Source: Streptomyces exfoliatus
GTDB taxonomy: Bacteria; Actinomycetota; Actinomycetes; Streptomycetales; Streptomycetaceae
Length of the DNA: 64,000 bases
Assembly (NCBI RefSeq): GCF_000725545.1
Contig: NZ_JNZP01000015.1
Span: 248,001 to 312,000 of the forward strand
Direction of reading: 5' to 3'
Position 1 is the first letter of the stretch; each line of letters starts with the position of its first letter. The translations under genes and the position numbers were made by a program. The notes beneath the pieces are model-generated. The model was not told the DNA's origin. It ran no database searches and worked only from the letters and a program-made list of their open reading frames with translations. Below, piece after piece: positions 50,638-59,000 of this stretch.

Positions 50638-51687
50638 TCAGGCGAGGCCCGCACGCTCCATGGCCTCCACGCCCGCCCGCAGGGCCGCCACCCGCTCGTC
50701 CAGGGTGAAGCCGGCCGGGGCGAGGGTGAGGGTGGTGACCCCGGCCTCGGCGTAGGCCGTCATCCGCTCCGCGATCCGCTCGACGGAGCCCAGCAGGGTC
50801 GTCTGGTCGATCAGGCTGTGGGGCACGGCGGCCGCGGCGCCGGTCTTGTCGCCGGCCAGGTACTTGTCCTGGATCTCGGCGGCCTCCTTCTCGTAGCCCA
50901 TGCGCTGCGCGAGCTGGTTGTAGAAGTTCTGCTTGCGGCTGCCCATGCCGCCGACGTAGAGCGCGGTGTACGGGCGGAACACGTCGGCGAGGGCGCCGAC
51001 GTCCTCGCCGAGGGCGAGCGGCACGGTGGGACAGACGTCGAAGCCGTCCATCGTCAGGCCGGCCTTCTCGCGGCCCGCGCGCAGCGGCCGCAGCGCGGTC
51101 TCCTCCAGGTGGGCGGCGGAGGGGAAGATCAGCAGGGCGCCGTCGGCGATCTCGCCGGTCTGCTCCAGGTTCTTGGGGCCGATGGCGGCGATGTAGAGCG
51201 GGATGTGCTCGCGCTCCGGGTGGACGGTGAGCTTGATGGGCTTGCCGGGGCCACCGGGCAGCGGCAGGGTCCAGTGCTCGCCCTCGTGGGTGAGGCGCTC
51301 GCGCGACATGGCCTTGCGGACGATCTCGACGTACTCGCGGGTCCGGGCGAGCGGCTTGTCGAACTTCACGCCGTACCAGCCCTCGGAGACCTGGGGCCCC
51401 GAGACTCCGAGGCCGAGCCGGAAGCGGCCGCCGGTGAGCGAGTCGAGGGTGGCGGCGGTCATCGCCGTCATGGCCGGCTGCCGGGCGGGGATCTGCATGA
51501 TCGCGGAGCCGACGTCGATCCGCTCGGTCTTCGCCGCGACCCAGGCGAGGACGGTGGGGGCGTCGGAGCCGTAGGCCTCGGCGGCCCAGCAGACGTCGTA
51601 GCCGAGGCGGTCCGCCTCCTGGGCGACGGCGAGGTTGTCGCCGTCCATACCGGCGCCCCAGTAGCCGAGGTTGATGCCGAGCCGCAT
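50638..51687 (-). CDS. LLM-class F420-dependent oxidoreductase
   Basis: A 349-residue TIM-barrel luciferase-like enzyme. The N-terminus MRLGINLGYWGAG, LGYDVCWAAEAYGSDAPTVLAWVAAKT, SAIMQIPARQPAMTAMTAATLDSLTGGRFRLGLGVSGPQV and VHPEREHIPLYIAAIGPKNLEQTGEIADG are characteristic of F420-using members. Substrate unknown. ATG 51687 with AAGGGG 9 nt upstream; a GTG-region start seven codons earlier is less likely. Divergent from the aldo/keto reductase. Confidence 0.92.
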   Translation of the reverse strand: MRLGINLGYWGAGMDGDNLAVAQEADRLGYDVCWAAEAYGSDAPTVLAWVAAKTERIDVGSAIMQIPARQPAMTAMTAATLDSLTGGRFRLGLGVSGPQVSEGWYGVKFDKPLARTREYVEIVRKAMSRERLTHEGEHWTLPLPGGPGKPIKLTVHPEREHIPLYIAAIGPKNLEQTGEIADGALLIFPSAAHLEETALRPLRAGREKAGLTMDGFDVCPTVPLALGEDVGALADVFRPYTALYVGGMGSRKQNFYNQLAQRMGYEKEAAEIQDKYLAGDKTGAAAAVPHSLIDQTTLLGSVERIAERMTAYAEAGVTTLTLAPAGFTLDERVAALRAGVEAMERAGLA

Positions 51688-51767
51688 GTCCACGCACCCC
51701 TTACCCATCGGTAACGTCCTTGTGGCCCGGACTCTAGCGCGCGCTCGGGCGATCCGTCAGGACGCGG

Positions 51768-51776
51768 TTGTCCACA
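51768..51776 (+). promoter_or_regulatory. DnaA-box sequence
   Basis: A perfect TTGTCCACA in the gap between the LLM and aldo/keto reductase genes, 42 bp before the latter's start. Single copy. Confidence 0.4.
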
Positions 51777-51804
51777 GGCTCTCTCCGCGTGGTGCCCTGG
51801 CCAG

Positions 51805-51810
51805 TAATCT
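51805..51810 (+). promoter_or_regulatory. Candidate -10 element for leaderless aldo/keto reductase
   Basis: TAATCT ends 7 nt before the ATG at 51818, with no Shine-Dalgarno sequence between, as expected for a leaderless mRNA. No good -35 is seen. Confidence 0.4.
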
Positions 51811-51817
51811 CGCGCCC

Positions 51818-52795
51818 ATGGAGCAGAGGCATCTCGGACGTACCGGCCTGCGTGTGTCGCGCATCGGACTCGGCACCCTCACCTGGGGCCGGGACACCGA
51901 CGAGCACGACGCCGCCGAGCAGTTGAAGACGTTCTGGGACGCGGGCGGCACGCTCGTGGACACCGCCGACGTGTACGGCGGGGGCGAGGCGGAGTATCTG
52001 CTCGGGCGTCTCATGGAGCGGCTCGTCCCCCGGCAGGACCTGGTCCTGTCGACCAAGGCGGGCAGCGTGCCGGACCCCGACCGGCGGACGGACGGCTCGC
52101 GCGGGCACCTCCTCGCCGCGCTCGACGCCTCCCTCGCCCGGCTCGGCACCGACCACGTCGACCTGTGGCAGCTGCACGCCTTCGATCCGTACACGCCCCT
52201 GGAGGAGTCCCTCCAGGCACTCGACATAGCCGTACGCAGCGGACGGGCGCGGTACGCGGGCGTGGCGAACTTCTGCGGCTGGCAGCTCGCCAAGGCGGGC
52301 ACCTGGCAGCTCGGCGGGGACAGGACCCGGCTCGCGGGCGCGCAGCTGGAGTACTCGCTGCTCCAGCGGGGCGTGGAGCGCGAGGTCCTGCCGGCCGTCC
52401 TGGACCTCGGGATGGGCCTGCTGCCCTCCTCACCGCTGGGGCGGGGTGTCCTGACGGGCAAGTACCGCAGCGGTACCCCGTCGGACTCGCGGGCGGCGTC
52501 GGAGACGATGGCGCCGTTCGTGGAGCCGTACCTGGACGAACCGGCGAGCCGGATCGTGGACGCGGTCGCGACGGCGGCGGACGGTCTCGCCACGACCCCG
52601 CTGCACGTGGCGCTCGCCTGGGTCCGCGACCGGCCGGGGGTGACCGCGCCGATCGTCGGCGCGCGCACGGCGCGGCAGCTCACGGCCGCGTTGTCGGTGG
52701 AGACCCTTAGTCTTCCTGACGAGATCTGTCGGGCGCTGGACGATGTGTCGGCGCCCGTGCACCGCTATCCGGATCACGACTGGAGCACCTTGTGA
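51818..52795 (+). CDS. Aldo/keto reductase
   Basis: A 325-residue NADPH-dependent TIM-barrel reductase. MEQRHLGRTGLRVSRIGLGTLTWG is the AKR N-terminus; GGTLVDTADVYGGGEAEYLLGRLM holds the catalytic Asp and Tyr, LVLSTKAG the Lys, and VDLWQLHAFD the His. TAPIVGARTARQL forms the cofactor loop. No ribosome binding site precedes the ATG; a leaderless mRNA is likely. It overlaps the RecD2-like gene by 4 nt (GTGA), so that gene is translated from the same message. Confidence 0.93.
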   Translation: MEQRHLGRTGLRVSRIGLGTLTWGRDTDEHDAAEQLKTFWDAGGTLVDTADVYGGGEAEYLLGRLMERLVPRQDLVLSTKAGSVPDPDRRTDGSRGHLLAALDASLARLGTDHVDLWQLHAFDPYTPLEESLQALDIAVRSGRARYAGVANFCGWQLAKAGTWQLGGDRTRLAGAQLEYSLLQRGVEREVLPAVLDLGMGLLPSSPLGRGVLTGKYRSGTPSDSRAASETMAPFVEPYLDEPASRIVDAVATAADGLATTPLHVALAWVRDRPGVTAPIVGARTARQLTAALSVETLSLPDEICRALDDVSAPVHRYPDHDWSTL

Positions 52796-54966
52796 CCGAG
52801 CCTTCCGGGGAGACCGCGCCCGAGGCCGTGGAACCCGCCGAGGACCTGCGGGACGGAGCCGCCGAGGCTGCCGCCCCGGAGCCCGACGCGCCAGAGGAGC
52901 CGGGTACGGCCGGGGAGCCGGGTCCCGCCGAGGAGCCCGGCACCGCCGCCGAGGAGCCGCAGGCCGACGCCGAGAAGCCCGCCGACGCGCCCGAGTTGAG
53001 CGACGCGCAGGCCGAGATCGCCGCGCAGCGGGAGCTGCGGGCCAGGATCGAGGCGCGGAAGGCCGAGAAGGAGGGGCCCCTGGCGAGCGGCGCCAAGCTG
53101 AGCGGCACGGCGGCCGACCTGCTCGCGGCGGTACGGGCCGTGGAGGGCGGCGCCGCCTCCGGCACCGCGTTCTACGAGGCTCCGGAGCCCGCGCCCCGGC
53201 GCCCCGCGCCCGAGGCGGCCCCTGCCGTGACCACGCGGCCCGCCGCACCGGTGCGGGCGGCCGCGCCCGCGCCCGGCACCACGGCCGCCGTGCGGGAGGT
53301 CCTGGCCAAGGGCGGCGCCCCCGAGGCGCTGGCCGGGCAGGTCGCCGCCGTGCTCGGCGAGGGCGCGGCCGCGGCGCTGCTCGACGACCCGTGGCAGCTG
53401 CTCGCGGTGCCCGGAGTGCGTCCGGAGCAGGCCGACGGCTTCGCGCGGGCCCTGCTCGGCCCGGCGTGCGGCCCGGACGATCCGCGCCGGACGGTCGCCC
53501 TCACCGTCTGGCTCCTGGAGCGGGCCGCGATCCAGGGCCACACGGCGCTGGAGATCGGATCCGTGCGCGCGGGACTCACCGCGCACGCGGTGCCCGACCC
53601 GGAGGCCGCGGTCGAGGAGGCGGTCTCGGCGGGAGCCGTCCTCGTCTTCCAGGAGGAGGAGCCGACGGAGGACGTGCCCGAAGGGGAGGAAGAAGACCCG
53701 GAGCCCGTGACGGCCGTCGCGGAGGAGCCGGCCGCGCCCGTGCTGCTCGGCCTCGAGCGGTACGCGCTGGCGGAGGAGAGCCTCGCGGACGCCCTCTCCC
53801 GGCTGGTCAGGACGGTGAAGGCGGCGGAGTGGGACGGCTCCGAGCTCGAGCGGGCCGCCGGTTCGCACGGTCTCGTGCTGCACACGGGCGGCGAGGCGTC
53901 CCGCGCCGAGCCGGTGGCGCTCGCCGCGGCGTCCCGCGCCCGTGGCCTGCGCACCCTGGTCGCCGTCCATGCGGACGGCCGGCGGCGCGCGACGGCGGCC
54001 GAGGGAGTGGACGTGGTCACGGTAGCCGACCTGCTCTCCGGGGCCGCCGGTCCCGGCCGCGACGAGGAGGGCGCCTTCGCCCTGGACCTCCTCGTGGTGC
54101 TCGACGCGCCGCAGCTGGACGTGGAGACGGCCGCGACGCTCGTGGAGTCGCTGCCCGACGGCTGCCGTCTGGTGCTGAGCGGCGACCCGGAGGTGCTCGG
54201 CGCGCCGGGAGCAGGACAGGTCTTCGGGGACCTGCTCGCGGCCCGGGTGTGCCCGCGGATCGCCTCGCGCCTGCCCGACCCGGGGCCGCTCGGCGAGCTC
54301 GTCTCGGGCATCGGTGCCGGGGAGCTGAACCAGGTCGAGGCTCCCGGCAAGGAGATCGTGATCGTCCCGGTGCGGGACGCCGGCGAGGCCGTGCACCGTA
54401 CGGTCCAGCTGGTGGCCGACTCGGTGCCGCGGGCGATCGGGGTGCCGCCCGAGCAGACCCAGGTCGTGACGGTCGGCCACGGCGGCTCGGCCGGTACGCG
54501 CGCGCTGAACGCCGCCCTGAAGCAGCGGCTCAACCCTGGCCCCGGCCGGTTCGGCGGCTATGACATCGGGGACCGGGTGGCGTACGCGCCGACACCGGGC
54601 CGGACGGTGACGGGCACGGTGCTTTCGGCGGACGCTGAGGGGCTGCGGCTGCGGTGCGGGGACGAGGAGCTCCTCGTCCCGAAGGAGCGGGTGGAGTCCG
54701 CGCTGCGGCACGGCTGGGCGCTCACCGCGCACCAGGCGGCCGGGGCGCGCTGGCCCGCGGTGGTCGTGGTGCTGCCGGGGGACGCCGCCGGCGGCCTGAG
54801 CAGGCCGTGGGTGTACACGGCCTTCGGCCGCGCGGAGCGCCATCTGTCGGTCGTGCACGGCGTGGACCAGGCGCTGGCCCGCGCGGTGGCCGAGGGGGCG
54901 GCTCCGGAGTTCACGACGCGGCTGCGGCCTCTGCTGGAAGGGCTCCTCGCCACGCCCGAGGAGTAG
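52792..54966 (+). CDS. RecD2-like helix-hairpin-helix protein with degenerate helicase motifs
   Basis: A 724-residue protein laid out like RecD2: a disordered Glu/Pro/Ala-rich N-terminus (about 1-165), a helix-hairpin-helix region (about 170-300), a RecA-like core and a C-terminal half with an SH3-like insert. The Walker A position reads LHTGGEASRAEP (about 364-375) where RecD2 has GGPGTGKT, so the phosphate-binding Lys-Thr is gone. Walker B reads VVLDAPQLD (about 437) in place of DE-x-x. The motif LVLSGDPEVLGAPGAGQVFGDLL is intact, WALTAHQAAG replaces the usual T-x-H-K-x-Q-G, and AFGRAERHLSVVHG keeps the arginine. It is probably a non-hydrolysing DNA-binding protein. The GTG overlaps the upstream stop. 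Confidence 0.82.
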   Translation: MTEPSGETAPEAVEPAEDLRDGAAEAAAPEPDAPEEPGTAGEPGPAEEPGTAAEEPQADAEKPADAPELSDAQAEIAAQRELRARIEARKAEKEGPLASGAKLSGTAADLLAAVRAVEGGAASGTAFYEAPEPAPRRPAPEAAPAVTTRPAAPVRAAAPAPGTTAAVREVLAKGGAPEALAGQVAAVLGEGAAAALLDDPWQLLAVPGVRPEQADGFARALLGPACGPDDPRRTVALTVWLLERAAIQGHTALEIGSVRAGLTAHAVPDPEAAVEEAVSAGAVLVFQEEEPTEDVPEGEEEDPEPVTAVAEEPAAPVLLGLERYALAEESLADALSRLVRTVKAAEWDGSELERAAGSHGLVLHTGGEASRAEPVALAAASRARGLRTLVAVHADGRRRATAAEGVDVVTVADLLSGAAGPGRDEEGAFALDLLVVLDAPQLDVETAATLVESLPDGCRLVLSGDPEVLGAPGAGQVFGDLLAARVCPRIASRLPDPGPLGELVSGIGAGELNQVEAPGKEIVIVPVRDAGEAVHRTVQLVADSVPRAIGVPPEQTQVVTVGHGGSAGTRALNAALKQRLNPGPGRFGGYDIGDRVAYAPTPGRTVTGTVLSADAEGLRLRCGDEELLVPKERVESALRHGWALTAHQAAGARWPAVVVVLPGDAAGGLSRPWVYTAFGRAERHLSVVHGVDQALARAVAEGAAPEFTTRLRPLLEGLLATPEE

Positions 54967-54979
54967 CCCCGGCCGGGGC

Positions 54980-55035
54980 GGAGACGGCGGAGGGCCGGGA
55001 CACCGATCGTGGTGTCCCGGCCCTCCGCCGTCTCC
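54980..55035. terminator. 25-bp perfect hairpin between convergent genes
   Basis: 54980-55004 pairs perfectly with 55011-55035 around loop GATCGT. It lies between the RecD2-like stop and the stop of the acidic-tailed protein, only 4 bp from the latter. Confidence 0.93.
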
Positions 55036-55038
55036 CCC

Positions 55039-55731
55039 TCAGGAGTCGGAGCCTCCGGCCCCTTCCCCCTGGTGATCGTCTTCGTCGTCCTCGTCTTCGT
55101 CGTCCTCGTCTTCGTCGTCCTCGTCGAAGACGGAGCTGACGTCGAAGCGGCAGATGATCCGCTCCGGGTCGGCGTGCTCGAAGGGGGCGGTGAGCCACTC
55201 CCCCGGTTCCGGAAGCTCCTCGGCGGCGGTGACCCAGAGCGTGGAGTCGCCCTCCTCCAGACCGAACTCCTTGTGCCGTGAGGCGATCTCGTCCGGTTCG
55301 TACTCGCCGAAGAGCACCCCGAGGGCGGCGAGCGGCGAGACGCCGGCCCTGGCGGCCGGCCCGGTGGTGTCCGGCTCGCCGTCGATCTCGGCGACCCGGC
55401 GTGCCTGGGCGAGCAGTCGTTGCGGTTCGGCCACGGCGTAGTCGCGGCGGATCAGGACGCTGAGGGCGTGCGGTTCGTCAGGTCCGGCGTACGGCGGCAG
55501 GGCGCCGTCGGCTCCGGGGATCTCGAAGGGAGTGACCTCGTCGTAGCGGTCGTAGAGGATTTCGTCGTACGCCTCGGCCGCCGTGGCGAGGGCGTTGAAG
55601 GCTTCGTAGACGGCCGAGTCGTCGTCTCCCGAGCGGCGTTCGACCGCCGCGAGGTGACGGTCCAGTGCGGCTTTGACCGCCTCGGCGGCGGCACGTACCT
55701 CGGCAGCGGTGGGCTGCGCAGCATCAGACAT
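55039..55731 (-). CDS. Conserved hypothetical protein with acidic Asp/Glu tail
   Basis: A 230-residue protein I do not recognise. The N-terminal third is helical (AAEVRAAAEAVKAALDRHLAAVERR), the middle contains FEIPGADGALPPYAGPDEPHALSVLIRRDYAVA, and WLTAPFEHADPERIICRFDVSSVF precedes a tail of about 17 Asp/Glu residues encoded by three 15-bp repeats. There is no membrane segment or signal peptide. ATG 55731. Divergent from the DUF5703 gene. Acidic tails of this kind occur in cation- or nucleic-acid-mimicking proteins, but no role can be assigned. Confidence 0.8.
   Translation of the reverse strand: MSDAAQPTAAEVRAAAEAVKAALDRHLAAVERRSGDDDSAVYEAFNALATAAEAYDEILYDRYDEVTPFEIPGADGALPPYAGPDEPHALSVLIRRDYAVAEPQRLLAQARRVAEIDGEPDTTGPAARAGVSPLAALGVLFGEYEPDEIASRHKEFGLEEGDSTLWVTAAEELPEPGEWLTAPFEHADPERIICRFDVSSVFDEDDEDEDDEDEDDEDDHQGEGAGGSDS
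55080..55124 (-). repeat. Three 15-bp tandem repeats coding the acidic tail
   Basis: CTTCGTCGTCCTCGT occurs three times without mismatch (55080-55094, 55095-55109, 55110-55124). On the minus strand each unit codes Asp-Glu-Asp-Asp-Glu-type acidic residues in frame. Confidence 0.9.
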
Positions 55732-55778
55732 GGGACAGACGCTATCCGTACCGGGCCGGTGCCCGCACAATAGATGCG

Positions 55779-55967
55779 ATGCCGGAATACGAATTTGTCG
55801 ACGTGTACGTGCCGCGCGGTGTCTCCCGCAAGGAGGCGACGCGGCTGCTGACCGACCATGCCGAGTACGGACACTGGGAGTTGGACCGTCTGAGCCTGCA
55901 CCGGGACGGGAGCCGCAGAGTGCGGCTGAGGCGGCGGATCATCCGCCAGCTCCGGCCGACCTGGTAG
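55779..55967 (+). CDS. DUF5703 family small protein
   Basis: A 62-residue protein, MPEYEFVDVYVPRGVSRKEATRLL through RRRIIRQLRPTW: an acidic beta-strand start, then a helix and a highly basic arginine-rich end. It matches the small streptomycete family called DUF5703. There is no ribosome binding site; TAGATG about 8 nt upstream of the ATG suggests a leaderless transcript. Convergent with chpC. Function unknown. Confidence 0.82.
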   Translation: MPEYEFVDVYVPRGVSRKEATRLLTDHAEYGHWELDRLSLHRDGSRRVRLRRRIIRQLRPTW

Positions 55968-55984
55968 CCGGACCGACGACGAGA

Positions 55985-56011
55985 AGGGGCCCCGCGGTGT
56001 GCGGGGCCCCT
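55985..56011. terminator. Terminator between DUF5703 gene and chpC
   Basis: AGGGGCCCCGC (55985-55995) and GCGGGGCCCCT (56001-56011) form a perfect 11-bp stem with loop GGTGT between convergent genes. Confidence 0.88.
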
Positions 56012-56038
56012 GTGCGTGGTGCGTGACGCGGGACGGGC

Positions 56039-56833
56039 TCAGGCGGCGTTGCGGGCGCGCCGGTAGATCAGCGACCCGGCGAGCAGCAGACCTGCACCGG
56101 CCGGGATGATCACGCCGAGCGGGCCGGATCCGGTCTCGGCGAGCTCCTCCACGGCACGGGGCGGAGTGACACCGTGCTCACCGGGAGTGTTCGACCCGCC
56201 GCCGTCGCCGGGGCCGCCGGGCGTACCCGGGTTGCCGGGAGTGCCGGGAGTGCCGGGGGTGCCGGGAGTGCCGGGGTTACCCGGGTTCCCAGGGTTCCCA
56301 GGGTTTCCGGGGTTCCCAGGGTTACCCGGGTTGCCCGGGTTTCCGGGGTTGCCCGGGTTTCCGGGGTTCCCAGGATTACCAGGGTTACCCGGCTCCTCCT
56401 CCCCGTACCCGGTGTCCCCGCCGTTCGCGCAGTCGTTGCCCCCGGCGGCGTTGCCCAGGCCGATGCCCGTGACGCTGTTGCCGCACGCGTTGACCGGAAC
56501 GTCGACCGGCACCTCGACGGTGTTGCCGGAGGCCACTCCCGGGGAGTTGCTGGTGTGCCCGCCGGCGGCGGAGTCGCCGCCCGGCCTGGAGGTGTTGGCA
56601 CAGGAGTTGCCCATCGCCGGATTCAGCAGTCCGACGACGTTGACGGTGTTACCGCAGGCGTTCACCGGTACGTGCACCGGGACCTGGACGGAGTTTCCGG
56701 ACGCGACGCCCGGGGAGTTCGTGGCCGTACCGTTCGCACCGGAATCGGCGTGCGCGAAACCGCCGCCGACGGCGGCGAAGACGCCCCCGGCTGCCGCGAC
56801 GGTGATGAGACCTTTGCGCGTGACCTGTCGCAT
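56039..56833 (-). CDS. chpC: Long chaplin (ChpC-like) with sortase motif
   Basis: A 264-residue secreted protein of aerial hyphae. A signal peptide ([21 protein letters not shown]... to AHA) is followed by two chaplin domains, each with a cysteine pair ([21 protein letters not shown] and [21 protein letters not shown]), a collagen-like Gly-x-Pro repeat (about 145-205), then LAETG, a hydrophobic segment ([19 protein letters not shown]) and RRARNAA, the sortase cell-wall sorting signal. Amyloid-like assembly makes the surface hydrophobic. ATG 56833. It is downstream of the short chaplin, as in S. coelicolor chpH-chpC. Confidence 0.95.
   Translation of the reverse strand: MRQVTRKGLITVAAAGGVFAAVGGGFAHADSGANGTATNSPGVASGNSVQVPVHVPVNACGNTVNVVGLLNPAMGNSCANTSRPGGDSAAGGHTSNSPGVASGNTVEVPVDVPVNACGNSVTGIGLGNAAGGNDCANGGDTGYGEEEPGNPGNPGNPGNPGNPGNPGNPGNPGNPGNPGNPGNPGNPGTPGTPGTPGTPGNPGTPGGPGDGGGSNTPGEHGVTPPRAVEELAETGSGPLGVIIPAGAGLLLAGSLIYRRARNAA
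56215..56393 (-). repeat. 9-bp repeat array coding Gly-Asn-Pro/Gly-Thr-Pro
   Basis: About twenty 9-bp units with variable third bases encode GNP (most) and GTP in the linker of the chaplin. Codon third-position variety shows the array is selected at protein level. Confidence 0.85.
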
Positions 56834-56902
56834 AGCTTGTTTCCTGCCTGCTCGGCTTCGAAAGAGTGCCACCGGGCGGAAAACCCGGGGCGGAAATGGC
56901 CA

Positions 56903-56939
56903 CCGGCCCCGGAGTGCATGGCACGCACTCCGGGGCCGG
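56903..56939 (-). terminator. Terminator after chpH
   Basis: CCGGCCCCGGAGTGC (56903-56917) and GCACTCCGGGGCCGG (56925-56939) form a perfect 15-bp stem, 34 bp past the chpH stop, so chpH and chpC are separate transcripts. Confidence 0.9.
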
Positions 56940-56972
56940 ACCGGCTCACACCCTCACGGGCGAGGCACAACG

Positions 56973-57206
56973 TCAGGCGTTGACGCAGGTGTTGCCGAAG
57001 GCGGGGTTCAGCAGGCCGATCACGGAGACCGTGTTGCCGCACAGGTTCACGGGGACGTGAACCGGCACCTGGACGACGTTGCCCGAGAGGACACCGGGGG
57101 AACCGATGGCGGCACCCTGGGCACCCGCGTCGGCAACGGCCATTCCCGCACCCGCGAGAACGAGACCGCCAGTGGCAGCCGCAGCAGCGACGACCTTCTT
57201 GATCAT
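56973..57206 (-). CDS. chpH: Short chaplin (ChpH-like)
   Basis: A 77-residue secreted amyloid-forming surface protein. The signal peptide [27 protein letters not shown] is followed by one chaplin domain ([40 protein letters not shown]) with the cysteine pair that forms an intrachain disulfide. It coats aerial hyphae and spores and lowers surface tension. ATG with AGGAGG upstream. It lies upstream of chpC with a strong terminator between. Confidence 0.96.
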   Translation of the reverse strand: MIKKVVAAAAATGGLVLAGAGMAVADAGAQGAAIGSPGVLSGNVVQVPVHVPVNLCGNTVSVIGLLNPAFGNTCVNA

Positions 57207-57332
57207 TATTCCTCCTAGTTGGAAACGCGGTCCCAGCCGCGGACCGCACACCTGTAACGAGGGGGAATGGAGGGGGCTACGAGCCCCCGTGTTCATTCAC
57301 TCTTTCTGGTCACACGCAAACGCACGCCCGAA

Positions 57333-58658
57333 TCAGCAGGCGTCGATGAAGCGGTCGAGGACCCGGGCACCGAACTTCAGACCGTCCACCGGCACCCGCT
57401 CGTCCACTCCGTGGAACATGCCGGCGAAGTCGAGCTCGGGCGGCAGCTGGAGCGGCGCGAAGCCGAAGCAGCGGATCCCGAGGTCGTCGAAGGACTTCGC
57501 GTCGGTGCCGCCGGAGAGCATGTACGGCACGGCGCGGGCGATCGGGTCCTCGGCGCGCAGTGCCAGCTGCATGGCGTCCACCAGGGCACCGTCGAAGCTG
57601 GTCTCCAGGGCCTTGTCGCCGTGCACGTCCTCGCGCTTCACCTTCGGGCCGAGGATCCGGTCGAGGTCGGCGAGGAACTCCTGCTCGTAGCCGGGCAGGA
57701 ACCGTCCGTCGACGTGCGCGGTGGCCTGGCCGGGGATCACGTTCACCTTGTAGCCGGCGCCGAGCATGGTCGGGGCCGCCGAGTTGCGCAGGGTGGCGCC
57801 GACCATCTTGGCGATGCCGCCGAGCTTGGCGAGGGTGCCGTCCATGTCCTCGGGGTCGAGGGGGGTGCCCAGCGCGTCCGAGAGCTCGTCCAGGAAGGAG
57901 CGCACGGTCTTGGTGACCCTCACCGGCCACTGGTGGCGGCCGAGGCGGCCCACGGCCTCGCAGAGCTCCGTGATCGCGTTGTCGTCGTTGGTCATCGAGC
58001 CGTGCCCCGCCGTGCCCTCGACGGTGAGGCGCATCCAGTGCATGCCCTTCTGGGCCGTCTCGACCAGGTAGAGGCGCAGGTTCTCGTTGACGGTGAAGGA
58101 GAAGCCGCCGACCTCGCCGATGGCCTCGGTGACCCCGTCGAAGAGGCCCCGGTGCTTGTCGACCAGGTGCCGGGCGCCGTAGGTGCCGCCGGCCTCCTCG
58201 TCGGCGAGGAAGGCGAGGACGATGTCGCGCGGGGGCTTGCGGCCGCTGCGCATCCGGTCGCGTACGACCGCGAGGGTCATCGCGTCCATGTCCTTCATGT
58301 CGACGGCGCCGCGGCCCCAGACGCAGCCGTCGGCGATCTCCCCGGAGAAGGGGTGGTGCGTCCAGTCCTCCGCGTTGGCCGGGACGACGTCGGTGTGGCC
58401 GTGGATGAGCAGGGCCGGCCGCGACGGGTCCTCGCCCTCGATGCGGGCGACGGTGGAGGCCCGCCCCTGGTGCGACTCGATGATCTTCGGCTCGAGCCCC
58501 ACCTCCGCGAGCTTCTCGGCGATGTACTCGGCCGCCCCCCGCTCGCCCGGCCCGGAGTGGTCGCCGTAGTTGCTGGTGTCGATGCGGATGAGCTCGCTGC
58601 AGAGGTCCACGACCTCACTCTCGGCGGTGACGCTTCGGCCCGTGTTCGACTCGCTCAC
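57333..58658 (-). CDS. M20-family metallopeptidase/amidohydrolase
   Basis: A 441-residue zinc hydrolase acting on peptides or acylated amino acids. Metal ligands: LLIHGHTDVVPA (His), WGRGAVDMKDMDAM (Asp), ADEEAGG (Glu and the catalytic Glu), and FGFAPLQLPPELDFAGMFHGVDER near the C-terminus. The dimerisation domain lies in about 190-300. GTG with GGAGGAAG upstream. Substrate unknown; the gene is upstream of the chaplins but separated by 126 bp. Confidence 0.93.
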   Translation of the reverse strand: MSESNTGRSVTAESEVVDLCSELIRIDTSNYGDHSGPGERGAAEYIAEKLAEVGLEPKIIESHQGRASTVARIEGEDPSRPALLIHGHTDVVPANAEDWTHHPFSGEIADGCVWGRGAVDMKDMDAMTLAVVRDRMRSGRKPPRDIVLAFLADEEAGGTYGARHLVDKHRGLFDGVTEAIGEVGGFSFTVNENLRLYLVETAQKGMHWMRLTVEGTAGHGSMTNDDNAITELCEAVGRLGRHQWPVRVTKTVRSFLDELSDALGTPLDPEDMDGTLAKLGGIAKMVGATLRNSAAPTMLGAGYKVNVIPGQATAHVDGRFLPGYEQEFLADLDRILGPKVKREDVHGDKALETSFDGALVDAMQLALRAEDPIARAVPYMLSGGTDAKSFDDLGIRCFGFAPLQLPPELDFAGMFHGVDERVPVDGLKFGARVLDRFIDAC

Positions 58659-58815
58659 GCTGCTTCCTCCCACTACGTGCCCCACGTGATTGCTTCGGTG
58701 CTCGCCCCATCCTCCCGCGTGGCCCCCTCCCCGCCCAAGGGCGGCCCTCGGCCGACATGCGCCCGTCACATGTCGGGGGCCGCCGGGGTGGTGATCGACC
58801 ACCCTGAATGTTTGC

Positions 58816-58821
58816 TATGGT
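58816..58821 (+). promoter_or_regulatory. Candidate -10 element for tRNA-Leu
   Basis: TATGGT lies about 44 bp upstream of the tRNA 5' end. A matching -35 is weak. Confidence 0.35.
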
Positions 58822-58865
58822 TTTCCTCGTCGGAAGGGCCCAGCGGCCAGGAAGACAGACACCTT

Positions 58866-58950
58866 GTCCGGGTGGCGGAATGGCAGACGCGCTAGCTTGA
58901 GGTGCTAGTGCCCTTTATCGGGCGTGGGGGTTCAAGTCCCCCCTCGGACA
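58866..58950 (+). tRNA. tRNA-Leu (anticodon GAG)
   Basis: An 85-nt class II tRNA. Acceptor stem GTCCGGG pairs with CTCGGAC with one G-T; D-arm and TTCAAGT T-loop are present, the anticodon arm is CTAGC-TTGAGGT-GCTAG giving GAG, and the long variable arm TGCCCTTTATCGGGCG is typical of leucine and serine. The discriminator A is followed by CCTC, so CCA is not encoded. It decodes CUC and CUU. Confidence 0.97.
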
Positions 58951-59000
58951 CCTCGAAGGCCCCCCTTTCGCCCCTCCCCCAGCGGGACGGGATCGATCCG

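Noticed and set aside
56215..56393. CRISPR-like array suggested by regular 9-bp repeats
   Set aside because: Repeats are in-frame Gly-x-Pro codons of a chaplin linker, far too short for CRISPR repeats and without spacers.
58866..58950. tRNA-Leu as an integration site
   Set aside because: No integrase gene, no direct repeat of the tRNA 3' end and no change in gene character downstream.
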